Assembly: GCA_011056555.1 (NCBI GenBank)
Contig: DSEQ01000005.1
Span: forward strand, 1-64,000
Origin: Candidatus Zixiibacteriota bacterium
Lineage (GTDB): Bacteria; Zixibacteria; MSB-5A5; JAABVY01
Length of the DNA stretch: 64,000 nucleotides
Reading direction: 5' to 3'
Positions within the stretch are counted from its first letter, which is position 1; the number at the start of each line of letters is the position of its first letter. This document shows, piece after piece, positions 55,087-63,955 of this stretch. Both the position numbers and the translations under genes were made by a program. The notes under the pieces are model-generated. The model saw nothing but the letters and a program-made list of their open reading frames with translations, ran no database searches and was not told the DNA's origin.

Positions 55087-58000
55087 TCAGCAGTCAGGCT
55101 CACCGTCGCCGTCTGGATCGCAGGGCGCGTTACCGCTCACGAAAACATAATTTATAATACTTACTGCATCTGACACATTAACGCTGCCGTCGCAATTAGG
55201 ATCGGCCGCTTCCAGTGGATCGGGGGCGGTTGAGCCCAGGAAAACGTAGTTGATTACCATGACAGCGTCCGAGACATTAACGGTCTCGTCTCCATTGGAA
55301 TCACCGCAGATATACGGTACGCCGATATTCACCGTGAATTCCTGCTGATCAATGCTGCCCGCAACATCTACAACCTGCGCGGTAAATGTGAAAATGCCGG
55401 GTCCGGGAGGTGTGCCCGAAAGCAGGCCCTCCGAGGAAAGCGACAATCCCGTGCCTTCCAGATCATTATTGAGGTCGGACCAGGTTAATGGTGATGTTCC
55501 GCCCTCTGACTCGAGCTGATGAGAATATGGTTCCGTTTCCAGTCCTTCAGGAAGGACGGAAGTGGTAATGCTGACTTCGGGATTGATGACTATCTCCAGG
55601 ACCTTCTCATCCGATGATGATGTCGCATCGACGGCGCGTGCAGTGAAGCTGATCGGATCTGTCGAGGAGGGCGTGCCGGATACAATTCCATCCAGGGAAA
55701 GTGTCAGGCCGGTGCCGTCAAGCCCATCGTCAAAATCAAACCAGTTCAATTCGCCGGTTCCGCCGGCGGCTTCAAGCTGCTGCTCATACGCCATTCCGAC
55801 CGTCCATTCCGGCATGCTTTCGGTCGTGATAGAGACCGCCGGATTTATAGTGAAGTTAAACTCCTGAGTATCGAACGCTCCAACGTTGTCGATTGCCCGG
55901 GCATTAAAACTTATCGGCCCTGAAGCGGCCGGAGTACCTGATACAAGTCCGTTGACGGAAACGCTTAGCCCGGTACCCTCCAGCCCCAAACTGAAATCGC
56001 TCCATACCAGATTTCCGGTTCCGCCTGTTGCGAAGAGCTGCTCAGAATATGCTATTCCCGTAGTCCAATCCGGCAGCAGGACGGTAACGATATTAACGGC
56101 CGGATTAATTTCGAACTGGTAAGTGCTTTCATCCGAAGCTCCCGCAAAATCGGTAACCTCGGCTGTAAAGCTGATAGTCATTTCGGAGCTGACTGTTCCT
56201 GAGAGTAATCCACCGGCCGACAGGCTCAAACCGGTTCCATCCAGATCGCCAAATTTGTCTGACCATGACTGAGGAGAGGTGCCGCCCGTGAATTCAAGTT
56301 GCTGCTGATATTCTTTGCCTGCTGTCCAGTCCGGAAGGGAAGTGGTGGTTATGACTATCTGCTCATTTACTGTAAATGAATAAGTTCTTTCGTCAGTTTC
56401 CCCGAGCTCATCCTCGACATGAGCGGTAAAAATGATTTCGCCGCTTGAGCCCGGAGTGCCCGAAAGCAGACCGCTGGTCGACAAACTCAAACCTGTCCCT
56501 GCAAGATCACCGTTCTTGTCGGTCCAGGTTATCTCGCCGCTGCCGCCCAGGTGCTGGAGCTGCTCGGAATAAGCCATTCCCATGGTCCAATCCGGTAAAG
56601 TGTCTGTAATTATAATCAAGGTTGAATCATAACACTCATAAATTTTGACCCAGACATTGTCAACTGCAGCCTCTACCACAGAGCCATCACCCAGATCGGA
56701 AGCATCGAACCTGAGCTTCATCTGATTTGTAGGGGCCACAAAATCGCTGGCCCAGAAACTCCTCTCATACCAGCCGCCTTCAACCTCCACACCTGTCGGC
56801 CCGACTGTCTCCACCAGTGTCCAGTTAAGGCCGTCATCATTTGAGATATAAATTTCCATCACATCAGTATATGGGGCGGCTCCGAACATATTATTGAACC
56901 AGCGGGCATAGTGAAATTTGCCATCTCCTGCTGACAGATCGAAAACGGGCGAAATCAGAGTAGTCGTACCGCCGTCAACATCTGAATTGTCATCCTGGTT
57001 GTCGGTCAGGTAGCATGCGCCGGATCCGTCAAAATCAGTTGGCGGATCTCCGCGGTCGCCGCCGCCGATTGGCACACCCCGTTCCCATGGACCATCCGTA
57101 ACACTGCCCGAAACTGTCCAGCCCTGATCTGTTTCGAAGTTATCTTCAAATGAGACTGTTACCGCGGTTGCGACTACTGCTGCAAAAGGCGATTCGGGGT
57201 CGGGATCATTGAATGTGCCGTTGGCCACTTCATCTGCCGAAACATAAAATTCAACTATGCTGTCGCAATTGCTGGCCGGCAGGGTAGCCTCGTAATTGTT
57301 AGGCGAAACTTCCGTCATTTGCAGGGAGGTGTATGCGCCCCCATTTATACGATAGTGAAGTATTCCCGAGCTTGGAACCGGGGTTCCGCCCAGGAAACCG
57401 GACACGACAACATCGAATGTCGTGGACTGTTCAGGCATTAATGTCTGCGGAACTCCGTTGGGATATGCAAAAGTTACCGAGGGTCCCGGAGTGGAGACGC
57501 CAACTGCATTCCATGCATGTGAGGCCTCGGTGGCCCAGGTTCCGGCTGAATCGAGATCAAGAGCCGCGGATATAGTTGCCAGTGCCGCCTGATGATAATC
57601 TGTGGTCGAGGTCCAGTAGAATGCGTTTGCCTGATAAGCGATCGACATCGCATTCTGCACCCCGATACCGGTGACAGTTACATCATGATGAGTGCCGCCA
57701 TCTGAAAGCAGATAAAACCATTTATTGCCCACTCCGCTGTTGGTATGCACTCCACAGTAATCGTTGAAGGGCGACGGGGAGCAGTTTACGACGTCGATCC
57801 AGTAAGGATCTGACGTGCCATAATAGTCCGGATCGTTATTGGCGTGCGGATTGGACATGTCACGAAATCCCTCGCCTGACAACTGACCATTTTCTCCCAT
57901 CAGCCAGTCGGGCGTATCCAGGGTGTCGTGAGCAAACTCGAATGCAGCTCCGATCATATCAGAAAATGACTCGTTCAAAGCTCCCGGTTCTTTCTGGTAG

Positions 58001-59178
58001 ACCAGTCCGGAGGTATACTCGGTTATGGCATGGCCCCATTCATGCGCGATAACGTCAGGGCAGCCGGCCAGCGAACGCCACCCGGTTGACCAGCTCCAGA
58101 TCACAATTCTGCTGCCGTCCCAGTAGGCATTATTATCGCCGTCGCCGCTGTAATTCACGATTGTGAGCATACTGGCGCCATTGCCGTTATAGCCATTGCG
58201 GTTGAAATGAGAAACCATATAGTCGTAAACAAGCCCGGTATAAACATGCCCATCGACTGCCGGCGCCTGGGTTGAGGTAGTGCCCCAGATATTATCATCA
58301 TCAGTTGCGATCGACCCGGGCAGGGAGGAACCGGCGATATTCGTCTGGATATAATTGCCATCCGGCATCAGGCCGTCATGTCCGTGCGGATTGTTGTTCA
58401 GTTGCCGGGTATAATCTTTCATTTCATAAGTGGTACCGTTAAAATCGGTATCGATATGATTACGGGGCAGTCCCATCACACCGGTGCCCGTGCCCACATC
58501 ATTTTCATTCATTATACGATTGGCCTTGAAGATGATTTCTCCGGATTTGGCGTCGATGAAGTATTCCCAGCGGCCCATTGGAGTGTCAGAAAACAGAAAC
58601 ATTCTCCAGGCCAGGTAAGCCTCGCCCTCCCAAGGGAATATTACCAGTTCGGCTTCACCCGGTCTGGCCTCGCCGAATGTTTGCCGCAAATCTTCATAGG
58701 CTGTATTGACAGCCTGCGGGCTGAGAATATTTGGATTGGGATCGATATCTATATAGGGCTCATAATTGCCGTTTATGGTTTTTAATACACCGTCGGCCGT
58801 GAAATGTGCAATCATCTCGCCGCCAACTACTCTCAGGCCTTCATATATCTGATTCATGCGCACATGAAGCTTGCCCTGTGGATCGATATCCACCCTCTTT
58901 AGCGCTAATTCTTCAGAGGGGCTTTCCATTCTGAAGGCGCCTTTATTGCTCTCAAAAAAGTTCATGGCTGCCTGGAATTCGTTGCCGCGCGAGGCCTTTT
59001 GTGTCATGAGTTCACCCTGAACAAATTCCACCACACCTTTTTCATTTTCCTGATAAAGTGTAATATTTGGATTATTCCTGAGATTATTGGGCCCCATGAA
59101 TCCATCTTCGTTGTCTGCGCCAAAAAGCAAACCGAAAATCAATGCAGATAATACTAATGCTAAGAGAATATTTCTCAT
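55087..59178 (-). CDS. Secreted M4 (thermolysin-type) metallopeptidase with Ig-like repeats and dockerin-like module
   Basis: The 1363-residue protein has a signal peptide, an FTP/propeptide region (about 40-220) and an M4 catalytic domain (about 230-570). The zinc site is HEWGH at 379-383 with Glu403 in NESFSD and the catalytic His478 in YCGVHTNSG, all intact. A beta-sandwich region follows (about 580-860, with a MAM-like part), then five Ig-like repeats of about 85 residues (about 865-1285) sharing LPDWT, GGTG, WSD, DGTGLSLS and GLLSGTP. Two dockerin-like loops end the protein, finishing DGDGEPDC. It is a surface or released endopeptidase, probably attached through its dockerin part. GGAGG precedes the ATG and a good promoter lies at 59289-59316. 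Confidence 0.9.
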   Translation of the reverse strand: MRNILLALVLSALIFGLLFGADNEDGFMGPNNLRNNPNITLYQENEKGVVEFVQGELMTQKASRGNEFQAAMNFFESNKGAFRMESPSEELALKRVDIDPQGKLHVRMNQIYEGLRVVGGEMIAHFTADGVLKTINGNYEPYIDIDPNPNILSPQAVNTAYEDLRQTFGEARPGEAELVIFPWEGEAYLAWRMFLFSDTPMGRWEYFIDAKSGEIIFKANRIMNENDVGTGTGVMGLPRNHIDTDFNGTTYEMKDYTRQLNNNPHGHDGLMPDGNYIQTNIAGSSLPGSIATDDDNIWGTTSTQAPAVDGHVYTGLVYDYMVSHFNRNGYNGNGASMLTIVNYSGDGDNNAYWDGSRIVIWSWSTGWRSLAGCPDVIAHEWGHAITEYTSGLVYQKEPGALNESFSDMIGAAFEFAHDTLDTPDWLMGENGQLSGEGFRDMSNPHANNDPDYYGTSDPYWIDVVNCSPSPFNDYCGVHTNSGVGNKWFYLLSDGGTHHDVTVTGIGVQNAMSIAYQANAFYWTSTTDYHQAALATISAALDLDSAGTWATEASHAWNAVGVSTPGPSVTFAYPNGVPQTLMPEQSTTFDVVVSGFLGGTPVPSSGILHYRINGGAYTSLQMTEVSPNNYEATLPASNCDSIVEFYVSADEVANGTFNDPDPESPFAAVVATAVTVSFEDNFETDQGWTVSGSVTDGPWERGVPIGGGDRGDPPTDFDGSGACYLTDNQDDNSDVDGGTTTLISPVFDLSAGDGKFHYARWFNNMFGAAPYTDVMEIYISNDDGLNWTLVETVGPTGVEVEGGWYERSFWASDFVAPTNQMKLRFDASDLGDGSVVEAAVDNVWVKIYECYDSTLIIITDTLPDWTMGMAYSEQLQHLGGSGEITWTDKNGDLAGTGLSLSTSGLLSGTPGSSGEIIFTAHVEDELGETDERTYSFTVNEQIVITTTSLPDWTAGKEYQQQLEFTGGTSPQSWSDKFGDLDGTGLSLSAGGLLSGTVSSEMTISFTAEVTDFAGASDESTYQFEINPAVNIVTVLLPDWTTGIAYSEQLFATGGTGNLVWSDFSLGLEGTGLSVSVNGLVSGTPAASGPISFNARAIDNVGAFDTQEFNFTINPAVSITTESMPEWTVGMAYEQQLEAAGGTGELNWFDFDDGLDGTGLTLSLDGIVSGTPSSTDPISFTARAVDATSSSDEKVLEIVINPEVSITTSVLPEGLETEPYSHQLESEGGTSPLTWSDLNNDLEGTGLSLSSEGLLSGTPPGPGIFTFTAQVVDVAGSIDQQEFTVNIGVPYICGDSNGDETVNVSDAVMVINYVFLGSTAPDPLEAADPNCDGSVNVSDAVSIINYVFVSGNAPCDPDGDGEPDC

Positions 59179-59288
59179 CCCGGTTCCTCCAATGATATTT
59201 TCTTAAAGTATGCCCTAAAAAACCTGCTCCGCATAAATAGCGGTAAACTGGGTCCATTAATAAGAAGCTTGTTAGTATAACTCAATGT

Positions 59289-59316
59289 ATGATAACACAT
59301 TATTTTCATCTGTCAA
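59289..59316 (-). promoter_or_regulatory. Sigma-70-type promoter of the M4 peptidase gene
   Basis: On the minus strand TTGACA (59316-59311) and TATCAT (59294-59289) are 16 bases apart. The -35 is perfect and the -10 matches five of six. The start would be about 105 bases before the ATG at 59178. Confidence 0.65.
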
Positions 59317-59486
59317 TAAATTTTATTAAACTGGTTTGATTTTGTATGGAATAACATCTTTCCTCCGCAAATCGGGTATAGATTCAGCACATTATATATA
59401 TCTATCGTCTGCGCGCTATAATCGTATTAAGTATCACACTGTAAAAGATTTGTACTTAAATGCGGCTGTCCACCGGCAGCCCGGTA

Positions 59487-59517
59487 TAAAAAACCCGCCC
59501 GAAAAATCTCGAGCGGG
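59487..59517 (-). terminator. Rho-independent terminator
   Basis: On the minus strand a stem of CCCGC-type with one mismatch (TCGAGCGGG partner) ends in six T, about 30 bases after the barrel gene stop. Confidence 0.75.
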
Positions 59518-59544
59518 AGTAGATTTAAAGTGCTAATGGATAGA

Positions 59545-60234
59545 CTATTGTATTCCGCCGAACCAGAAATTCAATCCCACAATTAGATCGAGGAAATAAT
59601 AATTTGTACCGACTTCGCCAAGATCCATGTCCTCATATTTGAGTTTGGCCCCGTCGGTCATGGCGTAGTCGAACGTAGCTTCACCGAATATGGAGATGTT
59701 GGGAGAGACAAAATACATGACTCCGCCTCCGAAGAGGAAATAGAATTTTGAATCTACGTCAACATCAATCTTGTCGATGTCTGTGAAGTCGAAAAGAATA
59801 CCTTCCACATCCTTGAACTCGCTCATGTAAAGACCGCCGCCTCCCAGGACGTACGGGCGAACGGGACCTACGGTCGTCAGAACATACTTGGCATGCGCTC
59901 CAAACATCATGCCGGTAATTTTGCTGTCGGATTCAAATGTCTCTTCTATCAGCTCGATCTCTTTCGAGCCAAAGGATACGTAACGAAAATTCACACCTGC
60001 AGCAAGGTTCGGTGTGAAAAAAAACTCCGCCGCCACTCCGAATTTGAATCCGATACTGCGGAACGCGGCATCGCCATCCAAAATTTCCTCGGGATCATCG
60101 CTGGCCAGATCACCCATAGGAACTCCGATCCCGGCAAAAGGCGAGACATTAAACTTTCCCATAAGATCCTGCGCTGTCAGCGCTGAAAATGATAGCAGAA
60201 CACACAGAAATAGTGTTAAGGCCGCCTTAACCAT
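59545..60234 (-). CDS. Outer-membrane beta-barrel protein
   Basis: The 229-residue protein has a signal peptide cut near LTA and eight or so amphipathic strands, beginning KFNVSPFAGIGVPMGDLA, with VRPYVLGGGGLYMSEF, YFLFGGGVMYFVSP and NISIFGEATFDYA. The last strand YFLDLIVGLNFWFGGIQ is typical of OmpA/OmpW-like small barrels. Function is unknown; structural or lipid-binding roles are common. AGGAGGGG precedes the ATG. It forms its own unit with a terminator downstream. Confidence 0.8.
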   Translation of the reverse strand: MVKAALTLFLCVLLSFSALTAQDLMGKFNVSPFAGIGVPMGDLASDDPEEILDGDAAFRSIGFKFGVAAEFFFTPNLAAGVNFRYVSFGSKEIELIEETFESDSKITGMMFGAHAKYVLTTVGPVRPYVLGGGGLYMSEFKDVEGILFDFTDIDKIDVDVDSKFYFLFGGGVMYFVSPNISIFGEATFDYAMTDGAKLKYEDMDLGEVGTNYYFLDLIVGLNFWFGGIQ

Positions 60235-60395
60235 TTTCCCCTCCTGATTAGGCTGGTTAATTCTTGAAAAAAATACAAGCTTACTCTATATTATTTTATG
60301 CTTGCACAATGCTGAATGCAATATAAAACACTTACCGGAACAGCAATAAGTTCATGCTGTCCAATCAATCATACGACCTGCCGAACTCGACGTAC

Positions 60396-60875
60396 TCAGC
60401 AGTCCGGAATGCCATCGCCGTCGGGACTGGCGGGATAGGAATCGCAAGGGGCGTTGCCATCTGTAAAAACGAAATTTATCACCCAGACAGCGTCAGAGAT
60501 ATTCAAAGCCCCGTCGCAGTTAACCTCCCCGGATGCCCAGGGCTCGGGCTCCGGTCCGTTGGTAAATACAAAATTGATTATCCAGACCGCATCGCTGACA
60601 TTAACAGAGCCGTCATTGTTGGGATCACCGCAAAGGAATCCCGGTTCAAAAACCTGCCAGAAACCTGAATTCAGGGTATAGGTATCATTCTGGCTGAAGC
60701 CGATGGCGGTCTGATCGAGCGTGCCATCGAGAATATAGTTGGTTGATGTCGCATGCGTTCCGCCGCTCGAAATCACATGCCAATCAATCTGCTCTCCTTC
60801 TTTCGGCTCGCCTGCCATAGCGGTTGCCAGAACCAGGATGAGAGCAATTGTCACCAGGGCTACATTTTTTAACAT
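60396..60875 (-). CDS. Secreted dockerin-like protein with short N-terminal domain
   Basis: The 159-residue protein has a signal peptide (to about residue 22), a small domain of about 50 residues (DWHVISSGGTHATSTNYILD, then TAIGFSQNDTYTLNSGFWQV) that recurs, as I recall, in secreted proteins of related phyla, and two dockerin-like loops (CGDPNNDGSVNVSDAVWIIN and VNCDGALNISDAVWVIN). It ends APCDSYPASPDGDGIPDC. The ATG at 60875, with GAGG upstream, is chosen over a GTG at 60884. It starts 25 bases after the larger repeat protein stops and is probably translated from the same message. Confidence 0.8.
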   Translation of the reverse strand: MLKNVALVTIALILVLATAMAGEPKEGEQIDWHVISSGGTHATSTNYILDGTLDQTAIGFSQNDTYTLNSGFWQVFEPGFLCGDPNNDGSVNVSDAVWIINFVFTNGPEPEPWASGEVNCDGALNISDAVWVINFVFTDGNAPCDSYPASPDGDGIPDC

Positions 60876-60900
60876 GACCTTCACCTCGTCATCTATGAAA

Positions 60901-62883
60901 TTAATTATACATCCAGATTCTCACTCGGACTTTTGGACAGAATTGATCGTCACCTAGTCTACAGACCGTTATTGTGGAGGTCGTAAGATTGCTCCAATAA
61001 GCTCCTTGCCAAACAAGACTGGTATACATCCAGACCTCCCCTCCCATATACAAATTATGGATTCCCATCGATCCTTCCCTTTGATACTGTAGATCCACAT
61101 AATATTTGTTGACATCTACGCCAATATTATGTGTCAAGGTCATCTGTTGGTCCGGAGCGATATCCCGCCAGCCGCTGTCATAAGCCGGGCGCGGAAAAGG
61201 AGCACCATCATTAGGACCAATATTTCCGCGCACCGCACCCGTAACAACCAGGTCTCCTGCTACTTCAAGCTTTGCATCAGGGGTAGCTGTTCCGATTCCG
61301 ACATTACCCGTAGCAACCAGATCTCCTGCTACTTCGAGCTTTGCATCAGGAGTAGCTGTTCCGATTCCGACATTTCCTGTTCCGTCTTCCAGAACCAATC
61401 TTGTCCCCGCTCTGGGATCATCTTTGGTAGTATGATCATAGAAATACAGGTATCCGCTGCCTGAATTCCAGGCCATCGTCCATTTCACTGCATCATTCTG
61501 TTTAATCTTCAGTCCAGTCTCATTGGCAGTGGTATTGGCAACAAGATATGGATTATTGCCCTTGATTTCAAACAGGGAAGAGGGCACTTGAGTGCCTACT
61601 CCTAATTTGCCGTCATGTGTAATAGTCATTACAGCATCACTCAATTCCGGATTGGCATCGTCAGCGGTATTCCTTTGCAGGAAATGGAAACGTCCCCGAT
61701 TCCATGTGTTCGTATGTTCATAAACCAATGCACCTTTGCCGCGAGATGTCTCCAGATTGTTCCCGCCGTCACCGCCGACGGAGAAAAGCATTCCTACTCC
61801 ATTATACCATGTGCTGTTATAATTGTCCAGCTTTAAAACATAAGATAATTCGTTTGAGGATCCCGCAATATACAGCTTTCGGTTGGGATTGGTCAGCCCG
61901 ATGCCGACATCACCCTGCACCAGCAAGCCGTTCTCGGGGGCGGTTGCTGTTCCGGAATAGGAAGTGCCGATTGCCGCGCCGCCTTCGACGTCAAGCCGGT
62001 TCAATGGACTGGTGTTTCCTAATCCGAGGTTGTTGCCGATGAACACGTTTCCCGCAAAATAGCCGGCATGGCCGCTGGCGGCATTTCCATAAATAGCGTA
62101 GTTATTTCCGCCCAAATAGCCGTAGTTGCCATTTAAATTCTGACCATAGACTGCAATTCCGGAATTATCGCTTGTACTGCCATAGACTCCTTTACCATTT
62201 AAGGTCCCTCCCCAGAGGCCATAGTTGCTTCCATGGTATCCATATCCGCCGACGCTACTGCCTCCCAGATAGCCGTAACTGCTTGTAAGAAAATGCTGTC
62301 CGTAAACGCCATAGGTGCTCTGACCTAATTTGGCCTCGGTGGCAGGCGTGGAGACATGCAGTTTGGACTGGGGAGCATCCGTGCCGACTCCCACACTGTC
62401 GTTGCTGTTTGACAGATGAACCCGGGTGCCATCATCCGTCCAGGCAGCGTCCCCGCCCGGCGCAGCGTGGGCATAATCGGCGGTGTCGGCATGCTGGGCG
62501 CGGTATGTGTAGGCGCCGGAGCAGATCATCGCACGCGGCGACAGTTCTGGATCGGAAGCGATGGTAATGCCAAGGTACCTGATCGTGCCGCCGGCAAAGA
62601 CCGAGGACGGTATTTCTGACATGGGAGATTCTCCCAGGTGGATATTGAAAAGTCCTTTGCTCACAGAAACCGTCACTGCACCGCTTGACCAGAGAACATC
62701 GGTGCCGGAAAGTGAACCGTAGATTCTGAATTGCATCTGATAATTTCCGTCCGCGATCGGGCTTCCGTCTGTACCGGTAAGGCGCCCCTGATAATTCAGA
62801 ATCCCCGGTATTTCGGCCGCCAGATTAGCAGACAGCATCAGGCCTATTAGAAGGCCGAACAGAAAAAGGTGATTGAGTTTCAT
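60901..62883 (-). CDS. Large secreted repeat protein (tail-fibre-like)
   Basis: The 660-residue protein has a signal peptide and opens with ILNYQGRLTGTDGSPIADGN, a domain frequent at the start of secreted FCB-group proteins. Glycine/tyrosine-rich rungs follow (YGYLGG, YGVYGQ, YGLWGG, NYGYLGGNNYAIYG) and then VGIGTATPDAKLEVAGDL units, as in phage tail fibres and bacterial adhesins. Two of these 23-residue units are tandem (DNA at about 61246-61383). The C-terminal 70 residues form a separate beta domain. It has no dockerin module, but a dockerin-only protein follows in the same operon. GGGAGGAC precedes the ATG. Confidence 0.75.
   Translation of the reverse strand: MKLNHLFLFGLLIGLMLSANLAAEIPGILNYQGRLTGTDGSPIADGNYQMQFRIYGSLSGTDVLWSSGAVTVSVSKGLFNIHLGESPMSEIPSSVFAGGTIRYLGITIASDPELSPRAMICSGAYTYRAQHADTADYAHAAPGGDAAWTDDGTRVHLSNSNDSVGVGTDAPQSKLHVSTPATEAKLGQSTYGVYGQHFLTSSYGYLGGSSVGGYGYHGSNYGLWGGTLNGKGVYGSTSDNSGIAVYGQNLNGNYGYLGGNNYAIYGNAASGHAGYFAGNVFIGNNLGLGNTSPLNRLDVEGGAAIGTSYSGTATAPENGLLVQGDVGIGLTNPNRKLYIAGSSNELSYVLKLDNYNSTWYNGVGMLFSVGGDGGNNLETSRGKGALVYEHTNTWNRGRFHFLQRNTADDANPELSDAVMTITHDGKLGVGTQVPSSLFEIKGNNPYLVANTTANETGLKIKQNDAVKWTMAWNSGSGYLYFYDHTTKDDPRAGTRLVLEDGTGNVGIGTATPDAKLEVAGDLVATGNVGIGTATPDAKLEVAGDLVVTGAVRGNIGPNDGAPFPRPAYDSGWRDIAPDQQMTLTHNIGVDVNKYYVDLQYQREGSMGIHNLYMGGEVWMYTSLVWQGAYWSNLTTSTITVCRLGDDQFCPKVRVRIWMYN
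61246..61383 (-). repeat. Tandem 69-base in-frame repeat
   Basis: Two nearly identical 69-base units encode VGIGTATPDAKLEVAGDLVA-type residues twice. They differ at only a few positions (for example caggggtagc against caggagtagc), pointing to a recent duplication or ongoing conversion inside the secreted repeat protein. Confidence 0.8.
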
Positions 62884-63176
62884 TTTGTCCTCCCAAAGAG
62901 AAATGTATTTGTTTAGTTTCTAATCAGATTCGGTGGGCCCAAGGAAATACCCTGTCAAGATTGCCGCAGGAGTCTGTGCATGTTCTTGATGTTGCAGGAA
63001 ATTCGACAAGGTTTGAGCCCGGGGAAAAACAACCGGATATATCCCCCATAAAAGAGTTGCGCACTTGCCATGCAGTCCAACCGCAGGCGAAAGACATAGC
63101 TTTGAACCTGATATAACCTGAATCAACAGCCCCTTAGATAACCACCCCTTTGAAGATGTCTTATGCGGATGTCAAA

Positions 63177-63204
63177 AATATACCTTGTTTTAATGAATTG
63201 TCAA
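63177..63204 (-). promoter_or_regulatory. Sigma-70-type promoter of the repeat-protein operon
   Basis: On the minus strand TTGACA (63204-63199) and TATATT (63182-63177) are separated by 16 bases. The -35 is perfect and the -10 matches five of six. Confidence 0.65.
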
Positions 63205-63246
63205 TTATAAACTTGTCCGTCAAGTTTATAACTGCAAGCGGCTAAT

Positions 63247-63277
63247 AAAAAACCGCCCCTGATATTTTCAGGGACGG
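63247..63277 (-). terminator. Rho-independent terminator
   Basis: On the minus strand CCGTCCCTGA pairs with TCAGGGGCGG (one mismatch) and is followed by six T, about 28 bases after the last dockerin gene. Confidence 0.8.
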
Positions 63278-63304
63278 CATAAGGGAGGTATTAAAATGCC
63301 ATGA

Positions 63305-63955
63305 CTAACACTCCGGATCACCGTTTCCGTCGGTATCGCATGGAGCACTGCCTCCGACGAAAACATAATTGATGATCCAGACGGCATCGGAGACATTGGC
63401 GGTACCATCACAATTGGTATCGCCGGCCTCATATGGGTTCGGCGGATTACCGCCGGCAAAAACAAAATTTATGATGTTTACTGCATCGCTGACATTGACG
63501 GAGTTATCGTTATTGGCATCACCGCATAAAACCGGAGGTTGAACCAGTGAAACAAATGAGATATCATCAAAGCAAAGCTGGGCGCTGAGTCCGGAAATCT
63601 CCAGGTGCCCGGTATGGGTGTAATTCAAAATTCGGCTGTCTGCAGCCTCGAACAGGACTTTATCATCACGCAGACCGTAAATCTGGTCGCCGATCAGCTC
63701 TATCGAGAGCTCATGCCACAGGCCATCTTCACCGTTCCACTCAGATGTTTCAATTTCCACAGTGTCATCGATAACAGGAATTCCGTCCACGATAGCCAGC
63801 ATGGCTAGGCCGTTACTGTCCAGGGTGTATTCCATAGAAATCGAATTGGCGTTATCATCAAACCATCTGATACGCCGGTATTTATCCGGCTCATATGCCA
63901 GAAGAATCGAATTCACATTGATTATCAGCCCCTCTTCCCATGTATACGAACTCAC
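63305..63955 (-). pseudogene. LamG-like/dockerin protein, N-terminus missing (probable in-frame stop or window edge)
   Basis: The open stretch encodes 216 residues: a concanavalin-like beta-sandwich (EEGLIINVNSILLAYEPDKY, WHELSIELIGDQIYG, LEISGLSAQLCFDDISF) and two dockerin-like loops (CGDANNDNSVNVSDAVNIIN and TNCDGTANVSDAVWIIN) ending APCDTDGNGDPEC. There is no signal peptide and the first start (GTG at 63955) has no ribosome site. In the same frame a TGA at 63980-63982 follows codons that read like the same kind of protein (QLECSD before it, GGGAITRTVS after it). The real gene probably starts beyond the window and is broken by this stop. If instead it starts at 63955, the product would not be exported. 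Confidence 0.6.

Larger units (their letters stand above)
59179..59544. other. Intergenic region upstream of the peptidase gene
   Basis: The 366 bases between the peptidase start and the barrel gene stop hold the peptidase promoter (59289-59316), a leader of about 105 bases and, at the far end, the terminator of the barrel gene. No gene is seen. Confidence 0.55.
62884..63304. other. Intergenic region with a long predicted leader
   Basis: The 421 bases between the repeat-protein start and the last gene contain a strong minus-strand promoter (63177-63204) and the terminator of the last gene (63247-63277). The predicted leader is about 285 bases. A 68-codon frame (62920-63126) inside it has no signal peptide, no ribosome site and no recognisable product, so it is left out. 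No riboswitch family was recognised. Confidence 0.5.

Noticed and set aside
63282-63307. A plus-strand ribosome site followed by ATG CCA TGA after the last terminator.
   Set aside because: It encodes only two residues and overlaps the end of a minus-strand gene; chance is the likely explanation.
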